From contig NZ_CP159508.1 of assembly GCF_051131155.1 (NCBI RefSeq), forward strand, positions 5,146,001-5,210,000: a stretch of DNA of 64,000 nucleotides, in the 5' to 3' direction. How positions within the stretch are numbered: position 1 is the stretch's first letter; every line of letters starts with the position of its first letter. Source of the DNA: Pseudanabaena minima (GTDB taxonomy: Bacteria; Cyanobacteriota; Cyanobacteriia; Pseudanabaenales; Pseudanabaenaceae). The notes below the pieces were generated by a model that did no database searches, had not been told where the DNA came from, and saw nothing but the letters and a program-made list of their open reading frames with translations. The position numbers and the translations under genes were made by a program. Below, one piece after another: positions 18,229 through 25,335 of this stretch.

Positions 18229-18430
18229 TTCGATGATTATTAACTTATCTAATCAGTTGAAGTTGAAGGTAGTTGCTGAGGGGATAGACAAAGAAGCACA
18301 TACTAACGTTTTGCGATCGCTTTCCTGCGACTATGGACAGGGTTTTCTGTTTTCTCCAGCAGTTGATGCAACTGCTGCGACCAATCTAATTGCTGCTCAG
18401 AGTTTTACACCAAAGCACAAAATGGCATAG
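18229..18430 (+). pseudogene. 3' end of the split EAL gene
   Basis: After the second copy of GAAATTAC the frame reads SMIINLSNQLKLKVVAEGID, then GYLFSP-like QGFLFSPAVD: the final helices and strand of an EAL domain, including the conserved Glu of AEG. With 15245-16800 it makes a 585-residue REC-GGDEF-EAL protein. The stop (18428-18430) lies inside the hairpin at 18412-18444. No independent start is evident. Confidence 0.9.
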
Positions 18431-18505
18431 CCATTTTGTGCTTTTAAAACCCTTACTGGGTTTGCTTTTCAATTCACGAAAGTATTGCCATACTTTCGTG
18501 AATTG
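18412..18505. repeat. Two perfect hairpins after the EAL gene
   Basis: Hairpin 1: arms 18412-18426 and 18430-18444 (AAAGCACAAAATGGC, loop ATA), followed by TTTT, which could terminate the EAL gene. Hairpin 2: arms 18470-18484 and 18491-18505 (CAATTCACGAAAGTA, 6-nt loop). Both are perfect over 15 bp. Confidence 0.85.
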
Positions 18506-18529
18506 CTATAAATTGTCGAGTAAAGGAAA

Positions 18530-18620
18530 CGTGAGTTCGATATAGCCATTTGCGGCGTGCTTTGCACGCCGCAAATGGCGAAAAATGGTAAGAATCGCTA
18601 GCGATTCTTACCATTTTTCG
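18530..18620. repeat. Tandem palindromes with dispersed flank GAGTTCGATATAGCC
   Basis: The left flank ACGTGAGTTCGATATAGCC recurs near 42188 and 46263 in inverted form. Hairpin A: arms 18545-18560 and 18564-18579 (GCCATTTGCGGCGTGC, loop TTT). Hairpin B: arms 18579-18598 and 18601-18620, 20 bp perfect with a 2-nt loop. The DUF72 gene on the minus strand ends 29 bp to the right, so one may end its transcript, although no U-run follows. Confidence 0.85.
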
Positions 18621-18648
18621 TTTTCGTCGAACTAACATTAAAGGAAAT

Positions 18649-19533
18649 TTAAAAGAGGGTTAATTGTTGTGGTGGCGGAATAAGCTGATCCCAAGGTAAA
18701 ACTGGCACTGGAACATTTGCTTTTTCTAACATTTCCTGAAAGTACCTTGCATTATGGGGCGATCGCTCTTCGATTGGGCAGTGCATGAAGAAGTATATTT
18801 GCGTTCCCTGTGCGAGCCATTCGCGTACATACGTTTCCCATTCTTGCCAAAAGCGAATATTCAGATCGCGTTCAGGGTGACTGATAAACCGCACAATACT
18901 AAAAGGGGCTGTCACTACAGGTTGCAAAGGCAAATTCGGTTTGCGACGCTCCTGTTGGACTGGGACTGATAAAGCAGGATCAATGTCATCACCAAAGGGC
19001 AAATCATATATGGGGCGTGAATCTAGTAATACCCGACCGATCCCTAAACTCTGTAATAACTGATTGAGTCGATCACTATGATTCGGCTTAAACCAATCAG
19101 CATGACGCACTTCTAAAGCGATTTGATAATCCTGAGTTGGCAACGCTTTCAGAAAATTTTCGAGATCGGCAAAATTCGCAGGGCTATAGCTAGGCGGTAA
19201 CTGGATAAAGGACACACCTAAGCGATCGCCAAAACCCGATATCAAATCTAAAAACTGGAAAGCCTGCTCGATATAAGGCATCAGCAAACCATTATGGGTG
19301 AAATGTTTCGGAAACTTTGGGCAAAAGCGAAATTCTGCGGGTGTATCCTTAGCCCAACGCTCGATGGTTTGGCGATCGGGGATCACATAAAAAGTGGAGT
19401 TTACCTCCACCGTCATCAGGCGATCGCTATAAAGTGGCAAAAATTCCGTTGAACGACTTCCTTTTGGGTAAAAATCACCTACCCAACCCTTAAAAGCCCA
19501 AACTGCACAACCTAAATAAAATATGTTAGACAT
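18649..19533 (-). CDS. DUF72 (YecE-like) protein
   Basis: 294 residues. The DUF72 TIM-barrel pattern is clear: GCAVWAFKGWVGDFYPKGS near the start, VEVNSTFYVIPDRQTIERWA, FRFCPKFPKHFTH, SFIQLPPSYSP, EVRHADWF, VLLDSRPIYD and IYFFMHCPIEERSPHNAR at the end. The length is normal for the family. The biochemical role of DUF72 proteins is not established; I do not assign one. It is transcribed divergently from the PsiE-like gene with about 70 bp between them. Dense palindromes lie immediately beyond its 3' end. Confidence 0.92.
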   Translation of the reverse strand: MSNIFYLGCAVWAFKGWVGDFYPKGSRSTEFLPLYSDRLMTVEVNSTFYVIPDRQTIERWAKDTPAEFRFCPKFPKHFTHNGLLMPYIEQAFQFLDLISGFGDRLGVSFIQLPPSYSPANFADLENFLKALPTQDYQIALEVRHADWFKPNHSDRLNQLLQSLGIGRVLLDSRPIYDLPFGDDIDPALSVPVQQERRKPNLPLQPVVTAPFSIVRFISHPERDLNIRFWQEWETYVREWLAQGTQIYFFMHCPIEERSPHNARYFQEMLEKANVPVPVLPWDQLIPPPQQLTLF

Positions 19534-19602
19534 TGCAAAAACTAATGAGATTGTGATTGTGCTATAAATACAGCCTATGTTAATTTGATTCCATATTTCT
19601 TA

Positions 19603-20130
19603 ATGGATGAAATTTTAGACATGCAACAGTCAAATAGATTAATTGACGCTCATATTGACGACCCAATCACTCCAACCCAAGACAAAACTACTCTGCGTTG
19701 TCGTATTGTCCAAACATTAGAGCTAGTCCAAGACACGATCGCTATTTCTCTATGTATTGGGCTATTCTGCGTCATGGTGTTGCAACTTAAGCAGACTTTC
19801 CTATCATTAGTTACGACTTTACGCTTTCATGAAGTCACTGCCGATATTTTATTTATCCTCATTTTAGTGGAATTATTTCGCCTATTAATTATTTATCTCC
19901 AAGAACAACGAGTATCAATAGGGGTTTCTGTCGAAGTAACAATTGTTTCGGTGTTGCGGGAAGTAATTGTCAAAGGGTTACTAGAAGTCGAATGGAAACA
20001 GATATTGGCAACCTGCGCCTTCTTAGTTGCCTTGGCAGTTCTCTTAATCGTTCGGGTCTGGCTTCCCCCGACCTTTGAAGGTATTGATCCCGAACAAAAA
20101 GCATCGCAACGCCTCAAAGAGCGTCAATAA
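19603..20130 (+). CDS. PsiE-like (phosphate-starvation-inducible E family) membrane protein
   Basis: 175 residues from ATG 19603 (the frame opens at TTG 19585, but ATG is better). Four predicted hydrophobic segments: IAISLCIGLFCVMVLQL, ILFILILVELFRLLIIYL, a middle amphipathic part (VTIVSVLREVIVKGLLEVEW) and LATCAFLVALAVLLIVRVW. The EVTADILFILILVELFRLL pattern resembles the PsiE family. Function in cyanobacteria is unknown. A bidirectional terminator follows immediately. Confidence 0.72.
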   Translation: MDEILDMQQSNRLIDAHIDDPITPTQDKTTLRCRIVQTLELVQDTIAISLCIGLFCVMVLQLKQTFLSLVTTLRFHEVTADILFILILVELFRLLIIYLQEQRVSIGVSVEVTIVSVLREVIVKGLLEVEWKQILATCAFLVALAVLLIVRVWLPPTFEGIDPEQKASQRLKERQ

Positions 20131-20157
20131 AAAAGGGGTGCTTAGCACCCCTTTTTT
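20129..20157. terminator. Bidirectional rho-independent terminator
   Basis: Stem AAAAAAGGGGTGC (20129-20141), loop TTA, complement 20145-20157 ending in TTTTTT. It lies between convergent genes (PsiE-like on plus, CheY-like on minus) and has U-tracts in both directions. Confidence 0.95.
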
Positions 20158-20169
20158 ATTTTGATTTGA

Positions 20170-20541
20170 TTATTTGATCTGACTAAGTAACTGCTTAATA
20201 GTTTTGATTAATTCAGGTGGATGATAAGGCTTAGTTAAATAAGCATCCGCTCCCTGTTTCATGCCCCAGTACTTATCGAATTCCTCACTTTTGGTTGTAC
20301 ACATAATTACGGGTACATCCTTCGTAGAGGCATTATTTTTGATCCAACGGCATAACTCATAACCATTCATTTGAGGCATGACCACATCAGTAACAACGAG
20401 ATCGGGCGTTAAAGCTTTGAGCTTTTCTACTGCCTCAGCACCGTTGTTTGCTTCCGTAACTTCCATACCATGTTGCTTTAAATGTGCCGAGACCATCTCC
20501 AACACCATCGGACTATCGTCCACTACGAGGACTTTTACCAT
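20170..20541 (-). CDS. Single-domain response regulator (CheY/PilH-like)
   Basis: 123 residues, one receiver domain: Asp8/Asp9 (LVVDDSP), phospho-acceptor Asp52 (LVVTDVVMPQMNGYELC), conserved Thr in MCTTKSEEFDKYW and Lys in LTKPYHPPEL. There is no output domain. The NNASTKDVPVIMCTTKSEEF section resembles receivers of cyanobacterial Pix/Pil phototaxis and pilus systems, but no such partners are nearby, so the partner is not assigned. Upstream is a 288-bp gap with no gene seen. Confidence 0.93.
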   Translation of the reverse strand: MVKVLVVDDSPMVLEMVSAHLKQHGMEVTEANNGAEAVEKLKALTPDLVVTDVVMPQMNGYELCRWIKNNASTKDVPVIMCTTKSEEFDKYWGMKQGADAYLTKPYHPPELIKTIKQLLSQIK

Positions 20542-20829
20542 GACTGCTTTCCTTGTTTTCCAGTTGTGCGTTAGCGTATATCGTCATCAAAACTCAATGC
20601 TTTTAAGAATTAAGTCAGTTTAGAACGATCAATTGCTAATGCAATCATAAAATTTCTAAAACCTTAAAAATAAGATAAGGTTAAGAATATTGCCTAATCA
20701 ACATTAACTGTTTTTTGATTGCGTCTTTACAGAGTTGTTGAGATAACTTTATCTAAATCATTAACCAATATCAATAAAAGACATCGATATTGTTGACAGT
20801 ATATCAGAATGCATCTTGGTTAGAGCGTT

Positions 20830-21816
20830 ATGGCAATGGTTACAGTTGAAGGTTTGAGCAAAATTTACAACATAGCGGTCAAAGATTCGGGGCTAATTGG
20901 CACTATTAGGCATTTTTGGCATCGTCAATATCGATCCATCGCGGCGGTTAAAGATATATCCTTTGCGATCGCCTCAGGTGAAATAGTTGGATTTTTAGGA
21001 CCCAATGGCGCAGGCAAAACCACAACACTGAAAATGTTGACAGGCTTAATCCACCCTTCTTCTGGACAGATCCAAGTTGCTGGACATATCCCCTTTCGCA
21101 GAGACACCGATTTTTTGCAAAAAATTACCTTAGTCATGGGGCAGAAACAGCAGTTAATTTGGGATCTGCCCGCCCTAGATTCTTTAAAAATGAATGCGGC
21201 TGTGTATGACATTCCTGACAAAGTGTTTAAACATCGCCTCGGTGAACTGACGGAGATGCTATCGCTAGAAGGCAAACTCACTCAACCCATGCGAAAGCTC
21301 TCCCTTGGCGAGCGGATGAAGGCTGAGTTACTAGCGGCGCTATTGCACCAACCCCAAGTTTTATTTTTAGATGAGCCAACCTTGGGCTTAGATGTTAATG
21401 CTCAGGCAAGTGTACGCGAATTTTTGCGGGAATATAATCAGCGCTACAATGCAACGATTTTGTTAACAAGTCACTATATGGCGGATATTACGGCTCTATG
21501 TAAACGTGTGTTACTGATTCATGAGGGAGGGCTAATTTATGATGGTAGCCTTGACGGCTTGCATGATAACTTTGCGCCCTATCGGGAAGTGCGGGTGGAG
21601 TTATCCCAACCGATAGGCGATCGCGAAGATTTACAAAAATATGGTCAAATCCTAAATATTGATGGTCAAGCGGTTTGCTTTTTAGTGCCCCGCGAAAATT
21701 TGACTAAGACTGTTTCCCAAATTCTGGCCGAATTAGAAATTCTGGATTTGTCGGTAAATGAACCTGCGATCGAAGAAGTAATTGGTCGCGTTTTCCGTGC
21801 AGGTAGCGTCAATTAA
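20830..21816 (+). CDS. ABC-2-type transporter ATP-binding protein (NatA-like)
   Basis: 328 residues. Walker A GPNGAGKTTTLKML, Q-loop in VMGQKQQLIWDLPALDSL, signature LSLGERMKAE, Walker B VLFLDEPTLGLD and H-loop LLTSHYMAD. The insertion IAVKDSGLIGTIRHFWHRQY before the P-loop and the C-terminal extension of about 80 residues are typical of ATPases that pair with DUF990/ABC-2 permeases. No permease gene is in the window; the following 436 bp hold only palindromic elements, so the membrane partner must be elsewhere. Substrate unknown. Confidence 0.92.
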   Translation: MAMVTVEGLSKIYNIAVKDSGLIGTIRHFWHRQYRSIAAVKDISFAIASGEIVGFLGPNGAGKTTTLKMLTGLIHPSSGQIQVAGHIPFRRDTDFLQKITLVMGQKQQLIWDLPALDSLKMNAAVYDIPDKVFKHRLGELTEMLSLEGKLTQPMRKLSLGERMKAELLAALLHQPQVLFLDEPTLGLDVNAQASVREFLREYNQRYNATILLTSHYMADITALCKRVLLIHEGGLIYDGSLDGLHDNFAPYREVRVELSQPIGDREDLQKYGQILNIDGQAVCFLVPRENLTKTVSQILAELEILDLSVNEPAIEEVIGRVFRAGSVN

Positions 21817-21829
21817 TGACGAATTACTA

Positions 21830-21949
21830 TATAGCAATGTAAGTTTTGCTTAGGACATAAAGCCCAAGAATCGAGTGGCGGCGTGAAGCGCCGCCACTCG
21901 ATTCTTGGGCTTTGGTTGGTTTGTACTAGCTAACTCTTTTTTTGCTATA
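21830..21949. mobile_element. MITE-like palindromic element E1
   Basis: Ends TATAGCAA (21830) and its complement TTGCTATA (21942-21949). The core is a 25-bp-arm hairpin, 21859-21883 with 21889-21913, starting AAAGCCCAAGAATCGAG. The inner left part TTAGGACATAAA resembles the IS630 remnant end at 46761 (TAGGACAAAT). Non-coding. Confidence 0.75.
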
Positions 21950-22051
21950 TAGCTATAGCCACAAATCAAAACCCAAATAGTGTGAGGCGGCGCAAAGCGC
22001 CGCCTCACACTATTTGGGTTTTATGTCCTAACAAGAATGGCGACAGCTATA
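21948..22051. mobile_element. MITE-like palindromic element E2
   Basis: It abuts E1. Core arms 21968-21993 and 21997-22022 are perfect over 26 bp with loop AAA (AAAACCCAAATAGTGTGAGG). Its left end (TATAGCCACAAATCAAA) matches the complement of the right end of the element at 59875, and its right end complement TATAGCTGTCGCCATTCTTG matches that element's left end. The rest of 22052-22252 shows no gene. Confidence 0.78.
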
Positions 22052-22252
22052 TTTCGTGAGGGTATCATGATGTTTTGGAGATTGTAACTTTTGTGTAACT
22101 AACAAGTAACTTTACGGTCTATCTAAAGTTCGTAGGCAGTATTAGTGTAATGATGGCATTCAAATTGGTTGATTCATGCGAGCAAGAAAAAATCAGATTG
22201 TGAGGGGAAAGATCAAAACAGTATTGCCTTTGTATAACTATCAGCAAAAAAC

Positions 22253-22471
22253 ATGTTAAACGCTACTCATATGTTTCCACGGGCTCAATATGACGAGGGA
22301 TCTAAGACTGAAAACTTGATGTTTAATGAAATTTTAAAAGAGTTCTCTTTGCGGGTCAGCATTATTTATAATCTGCAAACTAGCGGTGACATCTCGCCCC
22401 GAGAAGCTTACTTGCAAATTGCAGAACTATGGCAAAAGCTAGAAAAATCCACTAACTCTTCGATGTCATAA
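22253..22471 (+). CDS. Small conserved-looking hypothetical protein
   Basis: 72 residues, no membrane segment. It begins MLNATHMFPRAQYDEGS and continues with an amphipathic helical part (LMFNEILKEFSLRVSIIYNL, ISPREAYLQIAELWQKLEKS). I recall similar short cyanobacterial proteins with FNANLQEFAxRV- and EAY-type motifs, but this is memory only. No clear Shine-Dalgarno site. No function can be assigned. Confidence 0.6.
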   Translation: MLNATHMFPRAQYDEGSKTENLMFNEILKEFSLRVSIIYNLQTSGDISPREAYLQIAELWQKLEKSTNSSMS

Positions 22472-22546
22472 ATAAAAATTGACTCTCTTGGTCTAGTTGT
22501 GGACAAGATTAATTTTTTGCAGATGTCTAAAGTTTAGGGGGAAATT

Positions 22547-23920
22547 CTAGTTGAGGTATTTAGCAACTTCAGAAACAGTGATTGGCTCATTAGATGGATT
22601 AGGAACATCCACAACGAAGAGAAATCCCTCAACTTTACCTTTGCCAACCGTATTTAAAGCATCAAGAATTTTGGGCATGTCAGCTTTGATCAAACTGCCG
22701 CGATCGTCGTAAATTTCGATCGCCGAGAGACATCCCAAGGTGGCATTCCAGTCAAAGTTTTTGGGATTAACCACTTTATCTTTATTTCGGAAAAAGTCGA
22801 TCGCTGCACCACTACCATGTATCCGAAATAGCGATCGCCCTACATTCCCCGCCCAAAAGGTTTGCTGAATTGGCGCATAATCTCGCCATGTTGGGGGTAA
22901 AAGAGCTTGATAGGCTTGTAAGTTACCTGTGAATTTACCTTTTTGATTTGGTAAAAAAGCATTTACGCCATCCTCAAAAGGCACAAATAAATTCACTAGC
23001 GAAAATTGTCCATAGGCATGAAAGAACTCATCGTCAGGTTGTCGTGAAATTCCTTCCATTCGATATAGCCCTTGAGGTGTGCGCCCATTTGTAAAATACC
23101 AGTCCAGATTGCGGACTGACTGAAGTAACAATGGCACTGACCAAAGTTGCTGACCCTGTTTTAAAAATTTACCATTGCGATCCTTGATGAGCATTAGACA
23201 TAAAACATCGCGATTAGGACGGCAGAGAACATATACATGGGCTTGCTGAGGCGCAACTTGCCATTTTAGTAAATCCGTAAGATTGGGAATGGCGGCTGTT
23301 TTTTCTGTGATTGGGCGATCGCTAGGCAGGTTTTGCAATGTAGCGCGTAGATGGAGTTCTTGCTGCCATTTAGGAAAGCGTTGCTGTACCTTTAGTTTGA
23401 GTTTTGCGAGTTGATTCGGGTCAGCATTGGCAGATTTAGAGAGTGCCGCTAAAGATAGCGCGACCCATTGCGAATCGTCACTAGAATTAATTGTGCGTAA
23501 AAAATGTGGTTGCAGCTTGCTATAAACATCAGGCTTAAGTGTATATAGTTCTAAACCCACCTGCATCGCCATATCAATGATCCCCTTTTGGGGATCACTG
23601 AGATTTGCGGCTGTGGTCATTTGTAAAACATTTTCGAGAGCTTGCACGGCATAGCTTTTGTCTAGCGCTAAAACCCCAATCGCCCATAGAGACTCTTGCC
23701 AATGGGTAGCATTGCTGTCCGTAATCGGATATTTGTTGAGGTCGAATCTACTCGGATGCGCCTTTTGTTGTTGGTCTAGGATTTGAGCATCTCTGGCGAT
23801 CGCCGTCGCTTTGGTCTGGTAAGCACGGATCGGTGGAGTTTGGGCTTTGACTGGCTGAGATGGACTAGCTGCAAACAAAAAGGCGATCGCCACTACAGCA
23901 CTAGACATGAATTGATACAT
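22547..23920 (-). CDS. Secreted protein with a YkuD (L,D-transpeptidase)-like C-terminus
   Basis: 457 residues from the ATG complementary to 23918-23920; the frame extends upstream to 23959, but this start gives a proper signal peptide (MYQFMSSAVVAIAFLFAASP, cleavage near VKAQ). The middle is helical. The C-terminal third has features of the YkuD fold: WSVPLLLQSVRNLDWYFTNG, TPQGLYRM, then RIHGSGAAIDF and after a gap TLGCLSAIEIYDDRG, which would supply the His-Gly and Gly-Cys catalytic motifs. The Cys context is not the classic SHGCIR, so assignment is tentative. Possible role: peptidoglycan cross-linking in the periplasm. Gene ends 17 bp left of the tRNA terminator. Confidence 0.65.
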   Translation of the reverse strand: MYQFMSSAVVAIAFLFAASPSQPVKAQTPPIRAYQTKATAIARDAQILDQQQKAHPSRFDLNKYPITDSNATHWQESLWAIGVLALDKSYAVQALENVLQMTTAANLSDPQKGIIDMAMQVGLELYTLKPDVYSKLQPHFLRTINSSDDSQWVALSLAALSKSANADPNQLAKLKLKVQQRFPKWQQELHLRATLQNLPSDRPITEKTAAIPNLTDLLKWQVAPQQAHVYVLCRPNRDVLCLMLIKDRNGKFLKQGQQLWSVPLLLQSVRNLDWYFTNGRTPQGLYRMEGISRQPDDEFFHAYGQFSLVNLFVPFEDGVNAFLPNQKGKFTGNLQAYQALLPPTWRDYAPIQQTFWAGNVGRSLFRIHGSGAAIDFFRNKDKVVNPKNFDWNATLGCLSAIEIYDDRGSLIKADMPKILDALNTVGKGKVEGFLFVVDVPNPSNEPITVSEVAKYLN

Positions 23921-23936
23921 AATTTCTTGTCCCAAG

Positions 23937-23971
23937 AAAATAGGGAAAGCGCATTGCACTTTCCCTATTTT
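23937..23971 (-). terminator. Terminator of tRNA-Ala
   Basis: Arms 23937-23949 and 23959-23971 (AAAATAGGGAAAG with its complement) form a 13-bp stem ending in A/T runs, starting 5 bp beyond the tRNA 3' end. It also lies just before the start of the YkuD-like gene. Confidence 0.8.
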
Positions 23972-23975
23972 AGTA

Positions 23976-24048
23976 TGGAGCTAAGCGGATTCGAACCGCT
24001 GGCCCTCTCAATGCCATTGAGATGCGCTACCAACTGCGCTATAGCCCC
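23976..24048 (-). tRNA. tRNA-Ala (anticodon GGC)
   Basis: 73 nt. The acceptor stem GGGGCTA pairs with TAGCTCC, including the G3:U70 pair that marks alanine tRNAs. D-arm GCGCAGTTGGTAGCGC, anticodon stem TCTCA/TGAGA with loop ATGGCAT (GGC), T-arm with GGTTCGAATCC, discriminator A. The CCA end is not encoded. Confidence 0.97.
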
Positions 24049-24208
24049 AAAAAATCACTAATTAAATTGCTAATTAATTTATTAGCTTGTCTATAATCGC
24101 GCAAATCGAGATTTATGTCAAATGCGATCGCTAAAAAAATCAAAACAACAAAGGGACACAAAATGTTCCTTTAGCTTTTGGAAGTTGAGGAGTTTTAATT
24201 CTGCAATA

Positions 24209-24314
24209 AGTAAGCAGCTCAACATAATTAAAACCCAAAACCAGAGATTGTTCCGCCCACGTAGCGGGCGGAACAATCTCTGGTTTTAGGTTTTAATATG
24301 CTCATCTACTTACT
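24209..24314. repeat. Long palindromic element
   Basis: Core arms 24237-24258 and 24266-24287 are perfect over 22 bp (AAAACCAGAGATTGTTCCGC), and the outer parts are imperfectly inverted (TAAGTAAGCAGCTCAACATA against TAAGTAGATGAGCATA). It overlaps the 3' end of the broken DUF305 gene by a few bases. The rest of 24049-24208 holds no gene. Confidence 0.8.
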
Positions 24315-24687
24315 AGACATCATCAACGCCATTTTGTGATGGGGAATCATCTCAGTAATAAATGCTTTGTCAAAATCAGGAGCAGTTGCGAGGGTTTTCA
24401 GAATCAACTGCCATCATATTCTGCATTCCCATCGGTCTTTTCGTTACCGTTGGTGTTTTCATTCCTATCATGCCGTGGTGATTCATGGTAGTTGGAACTT
24501 CCGTAACATACCATTGCTTATACCAAGACTTCATTTGCGCGATTTCACGGGTTTGATCGTTCTTAATTGACTCGGCAAGCTTTCTAATCTCAGGACGTTT
24601 AGATAGTTTGAGGGCTAGATCTGCCATTTGGACTGCCCCTTCATGGTGTGGAAACTTAACGCGAGCAAAATGCCTGCCAGACAGCAT
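24306..24687 (-). pseudogene. DUF305 gene, truncated and frameshifted
   Basis: The minus strand encodes a DUF305 core: FPHHEGAVQMADLALKLSKR, EIAQMKSWYKQWY and EVPTTMNHHGM. The first ORF then runs into a stop at NPRNCS. In the next frame the family's second His pair follows: LKTLATAPDFDKAF, ITEMIPHHKMALMMSSK and a stop at 24306. One frameshift near 24400 therefore separates the halves. The N-terminal signal peptide and first part of the domain are also missing, with stops upstream. DUF305 proteins are four-helix His/Met-rich proteins often linked with copper; the position beside merR/copA fits. Confidence 0.85.
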
Positions 24688-24733
24688 TTCACGCTCATTT
24701 CATCAACTCCTGAAAAAATATAGCTCATAGGGC

Positions 24734-24765
24734 TTGACTCTCCAGTTGGCTAGAGAGTGTATAAG
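24734..24765 (+). promoter_or_regulatory. MerR-type promoter/operator
   Basis: A -35 element TTGACT (24734-24739) and -10 element TATAAG (24760-24765) are separated by 20 bp, longer than the normal 17, as in promoters untwisted by MerR-family activators. The spacer holds a dyad ACTCTC (24737-24742) and GAGAGT (24753-24758). It lies 60 bp upstream of the MerR start, so metal-induced expression of merR-copA-cupredoxin, with autoregulation, is likely. Confidence 0.88.
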
Positions 24766-24824
24766 TAATTTAAGTTAATTTACATCTAAATTGCTTGAGT
24801 TTTATAGAAGGCGAGGAGCTAGCG

Positions 24825-25277
24825 ATGGTGGCGACATTATCTCAGGATCAAGATCGAGTATTACTGCAAATTGGTCAAGTTGCAGCCCAGAGTCAAGTTC
24901 CGATTAAAACGATTCGCTATTATGAAGAACTTGGTTTATTAAAGTCTTCAGGACGTACTGAGGGAAAATTTCGGTTGTTTACTCCTGATACGATCAAGAG
25001 AATTACTTTCATCAAAAGGTTACAGAAACTGGGCTTGAGCCTCCAAGAGATTGCGGAGATTTTGGGGGTTCACGATCGCGGTTTAGCTCCTTGTGCTGAA
25101 ATCAAGCAACAACTAGAGCAGCAGATTCTAGAGATTGATCGGCGCATTGCCGAATTGATGACTTTGCGTGGTGAGATTAACGAATTGCTGGAAGATTGGA
25201 CTCCCCCAGCCAAGACAACCACAAAAGAGATTTGTCCGATTTTACAGAAATCAGAATCTATCGCAATTCAGAGGTAG
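24825..25277 (+). CDS. MerR-family metal-responsive regulator
   Basis: 150 residues from ATG 24825, which has GAGGAG 7 bp upstream; an earlier ATG 24795 in frame lacks one. The winged HTH is typical: LLQIGQVAAQSQVPIKTIRY, YEELGLLKSSGRTEGKFRLF, then ITFIKRLQKLGLSLQEIAEI. A dimerisation helix follows, and the metal-loop region has Cys in APCAEIKQQLEQ and a C-terminal Cys in KEICPILQK, close to CueR/ZntR/CoaR-like regulators. It sits 58 bp before a copper ATPase, so Cu(I) is the likely effector, though the Cys spacing alone does not settle the metal. Confidence 0.92.
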   Translation: MVATLSQDQDRVLLQIGQVAAQSQVPIKTIRYYEELGLLKSSGRTEGKFRLFTPDTIKRITFIKRLQKLGLSLQEIAEILGVHDRGLAPCAEIKQQLEQQILEIDRRIAELMTLRGEINELLEDWTPPAKTTTKEICPILQKSESIAIQR

Positions 25278-25335
25278 TGGCTATTCATGAATAGCCACTA
25301 CCTGTAACGGTAAATCAATAAGGAAAGAAAAAACA

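Noticed and set aside
21859..22022. The two hairpins as ordinary rho-independent terminators
   Set aside because: They lack a U-tract on the relevant strand, are much longer than usual and carry mobile-element-like ends.
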